Assembly (NCBI RefSeq): GCF_011250565.1 | Contig: NZ_JAANMS010000001.1 | Location: forward strand, 62,001 to 126,000 | Length of the DNA: 64,000 nt | Direction of reading: 5' to 3' | Source: Nocardioides sp. IC4_145 | GTDB taxonomy: Bacteria; Actinomycetota; Actinomycetes; Propionibacteriales; Nocardioidaceae | Program-made: the position numbers and the translations under genes | The notes under the pieces: generated by a model | Seen by the model: the letters and a program-made list of their open reading frames with translations, nothing else | Database searches by the model: none | Told to the model about the DNA's origin: nothing | Shown: positions 50,494 to 58,837 of the stretch, in pieces | Position numbering within the stretch: the first letter of the stretch is position 1 | Layout of the letters: each line of letters opens with the position of its first letter

Positions 50494-52250
50494 CAGGCGG
50501 TCTCCTTCTGGACGGTCTGCTCGGCGGTGGCCTGGGCAGCGTGCCGGCCGGCGGGCTGTGCGGCCGCGAGGTCCTCCGCGGCCAGGTAGCCGAAGACCAG
50601 CGCCGGGCCGATCGTGCCGCCGGGGCCGGGATAGGTGTGGCCCATCACCGCGGACGACACGTTCCCGGCGGCGTACAGCCCCTCCAGCACGGTGCCGTCC
50701 TCGCGCAGCACCCGGGCACGCTCGTCGGTGACCAGGCCGCCCTTGGTGCCGAGGTCACCGGGGACGATCTTGACGGCGTAGAACGGGCCCTCGTCGATGC
50801 TGTGGAGCGACGGGTTCGGCTTGACGGTGGGGTCGGAGTAGTACTTGTCGTAGGCCGACTCGCCGCGGTGGAAGTCCTCGTCGACGCCGGCGCGGGCGAA
50901 CCCGTTGAACCGCTCGACGGTCCGCTCCAACGTCTCGGCCGGCACGCCGATCTCGGCGGCCAGGCCGGCGAGGCTGTCGGCCTTCTTGACGATGCCCTCC
51001 TTGAACCAGCGGCCCGGGAACGGCTGGCGCGGCATCAGGCCGGCGAAGACGTAGCGGTTGCGGTAGCGCTGGTCGATGACCATCCAGGACGGCACGTGCG
51101 GCACGCCGGTCTGCTCGCCCTTGTACATCTCGTGGACGGCCTCGACGTAGGGGAGCGCCTCGTTCATGTACCGCTCGCCGGCCTGGTTGACGATGATCGA
51201 GCCGGGCAGGTTGCGCTCGGCCAGGCAGAACCACGGGCGACCGGGCAGCGGGATCGTCGGACCCCACCAGCCGTCGTCGAGCAGGTCGGTGCGGGCGCCG
51301 ACCGCCATGCCGGCGACGAGCCCGGCCCCGGTGTTGTTCTGCGAGCCGGTCGTCCACTCGGTCGAGGTGGGCTGGGGGAGGAACCTCTCGCGCAGCTCGG
51401 CGCTGCGCTCGAAGCCGCCGCTGCCGAGCACGACGCCACGACGGGCGCGGACGACCTGCTCGACACCGTCGCGCAGCACGCGTACGCCGACCACCCGGCC
51501 GCCGTCGACGACGAGGTCGCGCAGCTCGGTCTCGTAGTGGACCGGCACGCGCGCATCCATCAGGCCCTTGCGCAGCCCGATCGCGATCGCGTTGCCCATG
51601 GCGTACATCCGGCGGCGCAGCAGGCCGGAGATGATCCGCTTGATCGTCACCTTGACCATCGTCAGCGGGCCCTTGAGGGTGCGCATGCCGAGGCTGATCT
51701 TCCGGAAGTCGGCCTGCGTGACGATCATGTTCGCCGGCGCCTTGGTATACGGCGGGTGCAGGCGCTCGAGCTCGGCACCGAGGAAGCTCGCGTCCAGCGG
51801 GACCGGCTCGACGGTGCGCCCGCGGGCGCGGCCGCCCGGCTGCTCGGGGTGGTAGTCGGCGTAGTCGGGCACCCAGGTGAACCGGACCGGGGTGCGTGCC
51901 TTGAGGAAGTCCATGACCTCCGCGCCGCGGTCGACGTAGGTGTCGCGGCGGACCTTCGGGACGACGTCGCCGACGATCGAGTCGAGGTAGAGCTTGGAGT
52001 TCTCCAGCGGGTCGTCCTGGCCGACCGCCTCGAGCGCGTAGTTGCCGGGGATCCAGACGCCGCCGCCGCTGCGCGCGGTCGAGCCGCCGAACCAGCGGCT
52101 CTTCTCCAGCAGGATGGTGTCGAGGCCGCGGTCGGCGGCCGCGAGGGCGGCGGACATGCCGGCCGCTCCGGCGCCGACGACGACGACGTCGACCTCGCTC
52201 GGGAGGTCGGTCGGCGAGCCGCTGGAGGTGGCGTGAGGGTACCCCGTCAT
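50493..52250 (-). CDS. kstD: 3-Ketosteroid delta-1-dehydrogenase
   Basis: 585 residues. The FAD site is VVVGAGAAGMSAALAAADRG (about residues 23-42) with SRWFGGSTARSGGG. Residues equivalent to the catalytic Tyr and Gly of Rhodococcus KstD are visible in PDYADY, ERYMNEA and YPGPGGTIGPAL. KstD introduces the C1-C2 double bond into ring A; with 9-alpha-hydroxylation this opens ring B. No kshA is in the window. ATG 52250 has TACAGT (minus strand, 52264-52259) ending 8 bp upstream, so the mRNA is probably leaderless. A KstR box covers that -10 element. Confidence 0.93.
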   Translation of the reverse strand: MTGYPHATSSGSPTDLPSEVDVVVVGAGAAGMSAALAAADRGLDTILLEKSRWFGGSTARSGGGVWIPGNYALEAVGQDDPLENSKLYLDSIVGDVVPKVRRDTYVDRGAEVMDFLKARTPVRFTWVPDYADYHPEQPGGRARGRTVEPVPLDASFLGAELERLHPPYTKAPANMIVTQADFRKISLGMRTLKGPLTMVKVTIKRIISGLLRRRMYAMGNAIAIGLRKGLMDARVPVHYETELRDLVVDGGRVVGVRVLRDGVEQVVRARRGVVLGSGGFERSAELRERFLPQPTSTEWTTGSQNNTGAGLVAGMAVGARTDLLDDGWWGPTIPLPGRPWFCLAERNLPGSIIVNQAGERYMNEALPYVEAVHEMYKGEQTGVPHVPSWMVIDQRYRNRYVFAGLMPRQPFPGRWFKEGIVKKADSLAGLAAEIGVPAETLERTVERFNGFARAGVDEDFHRGESAYDKYYSDPTVKPNPSLHSIDEGPFYAVKIVPGDLGTKGGLVTDERARVLREDGTVLEGLYAAGNVSSAVMGHTYPGPGGTIGPALVFGYLAAEDLAAAQPAGRHAAQATAEQTVQKETA

Positions 52251-52260
52251 GGCGCAAAAC

Positions 52261-52274
52261 TGTAACAGGTTCTA
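52261..52274. promoter_or_regulatory. KstR box in front of kstD and hsaG
   Basis: TGTAACAGGTTCTA matches all fixed positions of TnnAACnnGTTnnA. It overlaps the leftward kstD -10 TACAGT and lies 158 bp before hsaG on the other strand. Confidence 0.85.
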
Positions 52275-52432
52275 GCATGTCGCCATGCCGTCCGATCCCA
52301 CTTGCCGGGAGGCTGGGCCGATGCGCTCGACACCCTCCCGCACGCCGCTCCCGGTGAGCGGTCCGGGGTCGTCCGCAGGGGTGCGCCGCGTGCCACGCTC
52401 GGCCCCTACCGACTGAGAGGTCCACCCAGATC

Positions 52433-53341
52433 ATGACCAAGCTGACCGCGGCCATCGTCGGGCCGGGCAACATCGGCACCGACCTGATGTACAAGCTGCT
52501 GCGCTCGGACGTCGTCGAGCCGCGCTGGATGATCGGCGTCGACCCGGCCTCCGAGGGGCTCAAGCTCGCCGCGCAGCAGGGGCTCGAGGCCTCGCACGAG
52601 GGCGTCGACTGGCTGCTGAAGCAGGACGTGCTGCCCGACCTGATCTTCGAGGCGACCTCGGCCTACGTGCACAAGGAGTACGCCCCCCGCTACGAGGAGG
52701 CCGGCATCCGCGCGGTCGACCTGACCCCCGCCTCGGTCGGCCCGGCGGTGATCCCGCCGGTCAACGGCGAGGAGCACGTCGACGCGATGAACGTCAACAT
52801 GATCACCTGCGGCGGGCAGGCCACCATCCCGATGGTCGCGGCGGTCTCGCGGGTCGCCCCGGTGCCGTACGCCGAGATCGTCGCCTCCGTCTCCAGCGTC
52901 TCTGCGGGCCCCGGCACCCGCGCCAACATCGACGAGTTCACGCGGACGACGGCCGCCGGCGTCGAGCGGATCGGCGGCGCCGAGCGCGGCAAGGCAATCA
53001 TCATCCTCAACCCGGCCGAGCCGCCGATGATCATGCGCGACACGATCTTCTGCGCCGTCCCGCCCGACGCCGACCGCGACGCGATCGTGCAGTCGGTCTT
53101 CGCGATGGAGAAGGCCGTCCAGGAGTACGTCCCCGGCTACCGCCTGCTGCAGGAGCCGCAGGTCGACGAGCCGTCCGCCGCGACGCAGGGCCAGGTCAAG
53201 GTCTCGATCTTCGTCGAGGTCGAGGGCGCCGGCGACTACCTGCCGCCGTACTCCGGCAACCTCGACATCATGACCGCCGCCGCCGCGAAGGTCGGCGACA
53301 ACATCGCGCGGTCCGTGCTCGCCGGCCGCAAGGAGGCCTGA
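52433..53341 (+). CDS. hsaG: HsaG, acylating propanal/acetaldehyde dehydrogenase
   Basis: 302 residues: NAD site [18 protein letters not shown] at the N-terminus, catalytic Cys in [13 protein letters not shown] (about residue 127) and [16 protein letters not shown]. It is the dehydrogenase half of the HsaF-HsaG aldolase-dehydrogenase complex, which channels propanal to propionyl-CoA at the end of steroid ring A/B degradation. ATG 52433. It precedes hsaF with one base between stop and start. In mycobacteria hsaE would precede it; it is absent here. Confidence 0.93.
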   Translation: MTKLTAAIVGPGNIGTDLMYKLLRSDVVEPRWMIGVDPASEGLKLAAQQGLEASHEGVDWLLKQDVLPDLIFEATSAYVHKEYAPRYEEAGIRAVDLTPASVGPAVIPPVNGEEHVDAMNVNMITCGGQATIPMVAAVSRVAPVPYAEIVASVSSVSAGPGTRANIDEFTRTTAAGVERIGGAERGKAIIILNPAEPPMIMRDTIFCAVPPDADRDAIVQSVFAMEKAVQEYVPGYRLLQEPQVDEPSAATQGQVKVSIFVEVEGAGDYLPPYSGNLDIMTAAAAKVGDNIARSVLAGRKEA

Positions 53342-53342
53342 G

Positions 53343-54431
53343 ATGACCGGGACCACGCAGCTCGACACCCTCGCTCGCACGTGGAAGGACGCCCACGGCG
53401 GCGACCTCGACCTGCGGCTGACCGACACCTGCCTGCGCGACGGGTCGCACCACAAGCGGCACCAGTTCACCGCGCAGGAGGTGCACGACATCGTCGAGGC
53501 GCTCGACACCTCCGGCATCCCGGTCATCGAGGTCACCCACGGCGACGGCCTGGGCGGCTCGTCGTTCAACTACGGCTTCTCCCGCACGCCGGAGCAGGAG
53601 CTGATCCGGATCGCGGCGGAGACCGCCAAGAACGCCCGGATCGCCTTCCTCATGCTCCCCGGTGTCGGCACCAAGGACGACATCCGGGCGGCGCAGGACA
53701 ACGGCGGCCAGATCTGCCGGATCGCCACGCACTGCACCGAGGCGGACACCTCGATCCAGCACTTCGGGCTGGCCCGCGAGCTGGGCCTGGAGACCGTCGG
53801 CTTCCTCATGATGAGCCACACCCAGCCGCCCGAGGTGCTCGCGAAGCAGGCGCGGATCATGGTCGACGCCGGCTGCCAGTGCGTGTACGTCGTCGACTCG
53901 GCCGGCGCGCTGGTCATGGAGCAGACGGCCGACCGCGTCTCCGCCGTCGTCGCCGAGATCGGCTCGCAGGCCGACGTCGGCTTCCACGGCCACGAGAACC
54001 TCGGCCTCGGCGTCGCCAACACCGTCATCGCCGCCCGCGCGGGCGCCACCCAGATCGACGGCTCGGTCCGCCGCTTCGGCGCCGGCGCCGGCAACACCCC
54101 GCTTGAGGCGTTCGTCGGCGTCTGCGACAAGCTCGGCTGGCGCACCGGCGTCGACTTCCTGCAGATCGTCGACGCCTCCGAGGACGTCATCAAGCCGGCC
54201 ATGCCCGAGGAGTGCCAGCTCGACCGGATGACCCTGATGATGGGGTACGCCGGCGTCTACTCCTCCTTCCTCAAGCACGCCGGCAACGCCGCCGACCGCT
54301 ACGGCGTCTCCGGCGCGAAGATCCTGCTCGAGGCCGGCCGCCGCGAGCTCATCGGCGGCCAGGAGGACCAGCTCATCGACATCGCCCTCATGCTCAAGGC
54401 CGAGCAGGACAAGGCTGCCGCCAACGCCTGA
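53343..54431 (+). CDS. hsaF: HsaF, 4-hydroxy-2-oxohexanoate aldolase
   Basis: 362 residues, HMG-CoA-lyase-like TIM barrel: [20 protein letters not shown] (metal Asp and catalytic His, about residues 20-39), [20 protein letters not shown] (metal HxH, about 212) and a C-terminal helical communication domain that contacts the dehydrogenase. It cleaves 4-hydroxy-2-oxohexanoate to pyruvate and propanal. Last gene of this block. Confidence 0.94.
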   Translation: MTGTTQLDTLARTWKDAHGGDLDLRLTDTCLRDGSHHKRHQFTAQEVHDIVEALDTSGIPVIEVTHGDGLGGSSFNYGFSRTPEQELIRIAAETAKNARIAFLMLPGVGTKDDIRAAQDNGGQICRIATHCTEADTSIQHFGLARELGLETVGFLMMSHTQPPEVLAKQARIMVDAGCQCVYVVDSAGALVMEQTADRVSAVVAEIGSQADVGFHGHENLGLGVANTVIAARAGATQIDGSVRRFGAGAGNTPLEAFVGVCDKLGWRTGVDFLQIVDASEDVIKPAMPEECQLDRMTLMMGYAGVYSSFLKHAGNAADRYGVSGAKILLEAGRRELIGGQEDQLIDIALMLKAEQDKAAANA

Positions 54432-54484
54432 TCCGGCGTTCCACCGGTGCCTCTCCTCTGAAGGTCCGCGGGCCCCGCCTGTTG

Positions 54485-54569
54485 CTTCATCAAGGTATGT
54501 CGCCGAACCGCCACTTCCCTCGGTCAATCGACCCAGGGGAGTGGCGGTTCGTCTGCGTACCTTGATGAA
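54485..54569. repeat. Palindromic repeat family A, full copy
   Basis: An 85-bp near-perfect palindrome. It is bounded by TTCATCAAGGTA and its exact complement TACCTTGATGAA, with inner arms CGAACCGCCACTTCCCT and AGGGGAGTGGCGGTTCG. The flank continues CCGACGCC, the same bases that follow the copy at 152-272. It lies between hsaF and a VOC gene; nothing else is seen in this 209-bp gap. Confidence 0.85.
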
Positions 54570-54640
54570 CCGACGCCTGGTGCCCCCGCCGCTGCGGAAA
54601 GCGGTCGACGAGAAGGCGACCGGCCGGGTACAGACGGGGC

Positions 54641-55036
54641 ATGGCATCCCGCGCATCCAACTTCTGCATCGACGCCCACGACCCGTACGCCCAGACGATG
54701 TGGTGGTCGGAGGTCCTCGAGGACCACCGGCTCCCGACGGCGGAGGAGGGCGAGAACGAGCCGGGGGAGGAGGAGTGCGGCCTGGTGGGCCCGGACGACC
54801 GGTACCTGCTGTTCCTCAAGGTGCCCGAGCCGAAGACGGTCAAGAACCGCATGCACATGTGCCTCCGGCCCACCGACCGCACCCGGGACGAGGAGGTCGA
54901 CCGCATCCTCGGCCTCGGCGCGACGATGGTCGACGACCGGCGCGAGGGCGACCTGGGCTGGGCCGTGCTGGCCGACCCGGAGGGCAACGAGTTCTGCGTG
55001 CTGCGGCGGTACCAGCCGAGCGACGCGACCGCCTGA
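54641..55036 (+). CDS. VOC/glyoxalase-fold protein
   Basis: 131 residues. VOC strands and helices are visible in NFCIDAHDPYAQTMWWSEVL, an acidic EEGENEPGEEECGLVGPDD loop, RMHMCLRPTDR and LADPEGNEFCVL with the terminal Glu-type end. It resembles glyoxalase-like proteins of actinomycetes without assigned substrate. It lies inside the steroid block but is preceded by a repeat, not a KstR box, so its link to the pathway is uncertain. ATG 54641. Confidence 0.8.
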   Translation: MASRASNFCIDAHDPYAQTMWWSEVLEDHRLPTAEEGENEPGEEECGLVGPDDRYLLFLKVPEPKTVKNRMHMCLRPTDRTRDEEVDRILGLGATMVDDRREGDLGWAVLADPEGNEFCVLRRYQPSDATA

Positions 55037-55088
55037 GCACCGCCGGTGCGGCCGACCCGCTGAGCGGGAGCGCGATCTGGTTCAAAAC

Positions 55089-55102
55089 AAGAACGTGTTC
55101 TA
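55089..55102. promoter_or_regulatory. KstR box in front of hsaA
   Basis: AAGAACGTGTTCTA matches TnnAACnnGTTnnA except at the first base, with a perfect AGAAC/GTTCT dyad. It overlaps a TAGTAT -10 element (55101-55106), 36 bp before the hsaA ATG. Confidence 0.83.
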
Positions 55103-55137
55103 GTATTGCCGACGTCCCACCACGACAGGAGTTGGCG

Positions 55138-56304
55138 ATGACCCAGGCTGTTCTCGACGGCGTTCGTGACCTGCTGCCCACGTTCCGCGAGCGCGCCGAC
55201 GAGGCCGAGCGCCTGCGGGTCGTGCCGGAGGCGAGCATCAAGGAGCTGGAGGAGGTCGGGTTCTTCCGGCTGCTCCAGCCGAAGCGCTTCGACGGGTTCG
55301 AGGCCGACCCCGTCACCTTCTACACCGCGGTGCGCGACATCGCGTCGGCCTGCGGATCGACCGGCTGGGTCTCCAGCGTCGTCGGCGTGCACCCCTGGCA
55401 GGTCGCGCTCTTCGACGACGAGGCGCAGCAGGCGGTCTGGGGCGAGGACACCAACACCCGGCTCAGCTCGTCGTACGCCCCGACCGGCAAGGCGACCGTC
55501 ACCGACGGCGGCTACACCCTGTCCGGCAAGTGGAGCTTCTCTTCCGGCTGCGACCACTGCAGCTGGGTCCTGCTCGGCGGCCTGGTGTTCAACGCCGAGG
55601 GCCAGGTCGTGGACTTCAAGACGTTCATGGTCCCGCGCGAGAAGTACCAGATCGTCGACGTGTGGCACATGGTCGGCCTGCGCGGCACCGGCTCGAACGA
55701 CATCGTGGTGGAGGACGTCTTCGTCCCCGAGGCGTTCACGCTCTCCATGAGCCAGACCGGCGCGTGCAAGGGCCCGGGCCAGGAGCAGAACACCTCCGAC
55801 CTCTACAAGCTGCCCTTCCACTCGATCTTCACCGGCACCATCACCACGCCGATCATCGGCATGGCGCGCGGGGCGTACGCCGAGCACGTCGAGATGCAGC
55901 AGAAGCGCACGCGCGCGGCGTACCTCGGCGAGAAGGCCTCGCTGGACCCCTTCGCGGCCGTCCGCATCGCCAAGGCGAGCAGCGAGATCGACGCCGCGTG
56001 GGCGCTGCTGGTCAACAACATCCGCGAGGAGATGGACCACGTCGCCAAGGGGGAGAAGATCCCGCTCGGCCTGCGCCTGAAGGTCCGCCGCGACCAGGTC
56101 CTCGGCAGCCAGCGCGCGATCGACGCCATCGACGCGCTGTTCGAGGCCTCGGGCGGCCGGGCGCTCGCCGAGGGCACCTACCTGCAACGTGCCTGGCGCG
56201 ACGCCCACGCCGGCCGGGTGCACGCCGCCAACGACCCCGAGCGTGCGCTGCAGATGTTCGGCGCCCACGAGTTCGGCCACAAGGTCGACCCGGGGATGTA
56301 CTGA
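55138..56304 (+). CDS. hsaA: HsaA, 3-HSA hydroxylase oxygenase component
   Basis: 388 residues of the flavin-dependent acyl-CoA-dehydrogenase-like oxygenase fold: SACGSTGWVSSVVGVHPWQV (about residues 70-89), LSGKWSFSSGCDHCSWVLLG (about 131), VVEDVFVPEAFTL and a C-terminal helical bundle. With reduced flavin from HsaB it hydroxylates 3-HSA to the catechol 3,4-DHSA. ATG 55138 with AGGAG. It opens the hsaA-D-C-B operon in mycobacterial gene order, behind a KstR box. Confidence 0.94.
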   Translation: MTQAVLDGVRDLLPTFRERADEAERLRVVPEASIKELEEVGFFRLLQPKRFDGFEADPVTFYTAVRDIASACGSTGWVSSVVGVHPWQVALFDDEAQQAVWGEDTNTRLSSSYAPTGKATVTDGGYTLSGKWSFSSGCDHCSWVLLGGLVFNAEGQVVDFKTFMVPREKYQIVDVWHMVGLRGTGSNDIVVEDVFVPEAFTLSMSQTGACKGPGQEQNTSDLYKLPFHSIFTGTITTPIIGMARGAYAEHVEMQQKRTRAAYLGEKASLDPFAAVRIAKASSEIDAAWALLVNNIREEMDHVAKGEKIPLGLRLKVRRDQVLGSQRAIDAIDALFEASGGRALAEGTYLQRAWRDAHAGRVHAANDPERALQMFGAHEFGHKVDPGMY

Positions 56305-56305
56305 C

Positions 56306-57223
56306 GTGGACGCAGCTGACACGAGATTCGGCCAGGAGAGCGTCCGTCGCTCGGCCAAGGCCGGCGACCTGACGCTCAACTACTACGAGGCCGCGCCGGA
56401 CACGCAGCCGGCGCAGGTCGGCGGCGGCCTGCCGCTGGTCATGCTGCACGGCGGGGGCCCGGGCGCCTCGGCGTGGTCGAACTTCGGCCCGGCGCTGCCG
56501 CACTTCGCGCGGTCCTTCCGCACGCTGCTCGTCGACCAGCCTGGCTTCGGCGGGTCCGACAAGCCGCCGGTGGAGGGCAACTACTACCGGTTCGCGGCCA
56601 ACCACGTCGTACGGCTCCTCGACGAGCTCGGCATCGAGCGGGTGCACCTGCTCGGCAACAGCCTCGGCGGCGGTACGGCGATGCGGCTCGCGCTGACCTA
56701 CCCCGACCGCGTCGGCCGGCTGGTGCTGATGGGCCCGGGCGGGCTCTCGCTCAACCTGTTCCACGCCGACCCGACCGAGGGCGTCCAGCGGCTGATGGAC
56801 TTCGGCGCCGACCCGACCCGCGAGAAGCTCCGGGCGTTCATCTCGACCATGGTCGTCGACCAGTCGCTGGTGACCGACGAGCTGGTCGAGCAGCGGTTCG
56901 CCGACGCGACCGCCCCGGGCGCGCAGGAGGCGATGCGCTCGATGGGCATGTCGTTCTGGAACCCCGAGACCGCCGAGGACGGCATGCTCTGGCGCGAAGC
57001 GCACCGCCTGCGCAAGCACACCCTGCTGACGTGGGGCCGCGAGGACCGGGTCAACCCGCTCGACGGTGCCATGGCCGCGCTCAAGCTCATCCCGAAGGCG
57101 CAGCTCCACGTCTTCCCCAACTGCGGGCACTGGGCGCAGATCGAGGCGGCCGAGGAGTTCGCCGAGATCACCACCGCCTTCCTGGCTCGCCACGTCGAAC
57201 GACCCCGAAAGGCCACCACGTGA
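56306..57223 (+). CDS. hsaD: HsaD, 4,9-DSHA meta-cleavage product hydrolase
   Basis: 305 residues, alpha/beta hydrolase of the MCP-hydrolase group: MLHGGGPGASAWSNFGPALP (oxyanion loop, about residue 43), nucleophile LLGNSLGGGTAMRLAL (Ser about 114), acid in WGREDRVNPLDG and His in NCGHWAQIE. It splits the C-C bond of the ring-A cleavage product 4,9-DSHA. GTG 56306 begins one base after the hsaA stop. Confidence 0.94.
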   Translation: MDAADTRFGQESVRRSAKAGDLTLNYYEAAPDTQPAQVGGGLPLVMLHGGGPGASAWSNFGPALPHFARSFRTLLVDQPGFGGSDKPPVEGNYYRFAANHVVRLLDELGIERVHLLGNSLGGGTAMRLALTYPDRVGRLVLMGPGGLSLNLFHADPTEGVQRLMDFGADPTREKLRAFISTMVVDQSLVTDELVEQRFADATAPGAQEAMRSMGMSFWNPETAEDGMLWREAHRLRKHTLLTWGREDRVNPLDGAMAALKLIPKAQLHVFPNCGHWAQIEAAEEFAEITTAFLARHVERPRKATT

Positions 57224-58122
57224 CGATCGACATCAAGTCCATGGGCTACGTCCGCGTGGCGTCGACCGACCTCGAGCAGTGGAAGGTCTTCGCCGGCAAG
57301 GTGCTGGGCCTCGCCGAGGGCCGCGGTCCCAACCCGGACCACCAGTACTGGCGCATCGACGAGGTCTCCGCCCGGCTCGTCGTCGTCCCCTCCGACCGTG
57401 ACCTGCTCGAGGCCACCGGCTGGGAGGTCGCCGACCACCGGGCCCTCCAGGAGGCGCGCGAGCACCTGCAGAAGGCCGGCGTCGTCTTCGAGGAGGCGAC
57501 CAAGGAGGAGCTCGACGAGCGCCGCGTGCAGGAGATGATCCGGTTCTCCGACCCGTGGGACAACGTCTTCGAGCTGTTCCACGGCATCACCTACGAGGCC
57601 CGGCCGATCGTGACGCCGTACGCCGCCAGGTTCGTCACCGGCGACCAGGGGATGGGCCACATCGTCATCCCGGTGCTCGACGACGTCGAGGCGCTGCGCT
57701 TCTACACCGACGTCCTCGGCTTCCGCCTGCGCGACTCGATGAGCATGCCCGGCGAGTTCGTCGGCAAGGAGCCGGGCTCGAAGGTCTGGCTGCGGTTCCT
57801 CGGCGTCAACCCGCGGCACCACTCGCTGGCGTTCCTGCCGATGCCGAACCCGGCCAAGTGCGTCCACATCATGCTCGAGGTGGACGAGCTCGACCACGTG
57901 GGCCGTGCGCTGGAGCGCGTGCGCAAGCACAAGGCGCCGCTCTCGGCGACCCTGGGCCGGCACATGAACGACGAGATGGTGTCGTTCTACGTCAAGTCGC
58001 CCGGCGGCTTCGACGTGGAGTTCGGGACCGACGGCCTGCAGGTCGAGGACAGCAAGTGGGTGGCTCGCGAGTCGACCGCCGTGTCGTACTGGGGCCACAA
58101 CTTCGGCGGCGGAGGCCAGTGA
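57220..58122 (+). CDS. hsaC: HsaC, extradiol catechol dioxygenase
   Basis: 300 residues, exactly the mycobacterial length, with two VOC-type extradiol domains. The Fe(II) ligands of the 2-His-1-carboxylate triad are visible in GMGHIVI (His about 146), RHHSLAFLP (about 214) and FDVEFGTDG (Glu about 266). It cleaves the 3,4-DHSA catechol ring. GTG 57220 overlaps hsaD by 4 bp. Confidence 0.95.
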   Translation: MTIDIKSMGYVRVASTDLEQWKVFAGKVLGLAEGRGPNPDHQYWRIDEVSARLVVVPSDRDLLEATGWEVADHRALQEAREHLQKAGVVFEEATKEELDERRVQEMIRFSDPWDNVFELFHGITYEARPIVTPYAARFVTGDQGMGHIVIPVLDDVEALRFYTDVLGFRLRDSMSMPGEFVGKEPGSKVWLRFLGVNPRHHSLAFLPMPNPAKCVHIMLEVDELDHVGRALERVRKHKAPLSATLGRHMNDEMVSFYVKSPGGFDVEFGTDGLQVEDSKWVARESTAVSYWGHNFGGGGQ

Positions 58123-58136
58123 CTAGCGTGGGGACC

Positions 58137-58793
58137 ATGTCAGCCCACTCGGGGGCCTCCGCGGACATCCCGGAGGGCATGAACCCCAACGCCGCGGAGA
58201 CCTGGCCGAGCCCCGAGCTGATCGCTTCCTGGCTGGGCAGCGAGGCCTTCGAGATCGAGCCGCTCGGCCCCGGCGAGGGCTCGGCGGTGCCGACCGACGA
58301 CCCGGCCAAGCAGGCCGAGGCTCGGCACTTCCGCGACGTGCTCGGCCGCTTCGCCTCGGGCGTCACGGTCGTCACCGCGGTCAGCGGCGGCGAGCCGGTG
58401 GGCATGACCTGCCAGTCGTTCTCGAGCGTCTCGCTGGACCCGCCGCTGGTGCTGTTCGTCCCCGCGAAGACCTCCCGCGCGTGGCCGCTGATCCAGCGCT
58501 CGGGCCGGTTCTGCGTCAACTTCCTCGCCGACGGCCAGGCCGAGCTGTCCAACCAGATGGCCAGCCGCGGCACCGACAAGTTCGCCGGCGTCGCCTGGCA
58601 CCCGTCGGTCGAGACCGGCTCGCCGGTGCTCGAGGGATCGCTGGCCCACGTCGACTGCAGCGTCCACGCCGTGCACGAGGCCGGCGACCACTGGGTCGTC
58701 ATCGGCCGGGTGCTGCACCTCGCCACCGCGTCCGAGGGCGCGGCCGAGGACCCGCTGCTGTTCTACCGAGGGAAGTACGGCACCACGCGCTGA
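58137..58793 (+). CDS. hsaB: HsaB, flavin reductase component
   Basis: 218 residues. The first 60 are a variable leader (longer than usual for this family); the rest is the flavin-reductase split barrel: LGRFASGVTVVTAVSGGEPV (about residues 69-88), MTCQSFSSVSLDPPLVLF and RFCVNFLADGQAEL. It reduces FMN or FAD with NADH for HsaA. Last gene of the operon; the stop is followed by a hairpin shared with the convergent SulP gene. Confidence 0.93.
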   Translation: MSAHSGASADIPEGMNPNAAETWPSPELIASWLGSEAFEIEPLGPGEGSAVPTDDPAKQAEARHFRDVLGRFASGVTVVTAVSGGEPVGMTCQSFSSVSLDPPLVLFVPAKTSRAWPLIQRSGRFCVNFLADGQAELSNQMASRGTDKFAGVAWHPSVETGSPVLEGSLAHVDCSVHAVHEAGDHWVVIGRVLHLATASEGAAEDPLLFYRGKYGTTR

Positions 58794-58821
58794 CCCGCCC
58801 CGAGGACGGGACGACGGCTCG

Positions 58822-58837
58822 GACCGGTCCTCCGGTC
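58822..58837. terminator. Small hairpin between convergent hsaB and sulP genes
   Basis: GACCGG and CCGGTC with a TCCT loop. It overlaps the last bases of the SulP gene and may serve both strands, but it is short. Confidence 0.4.
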
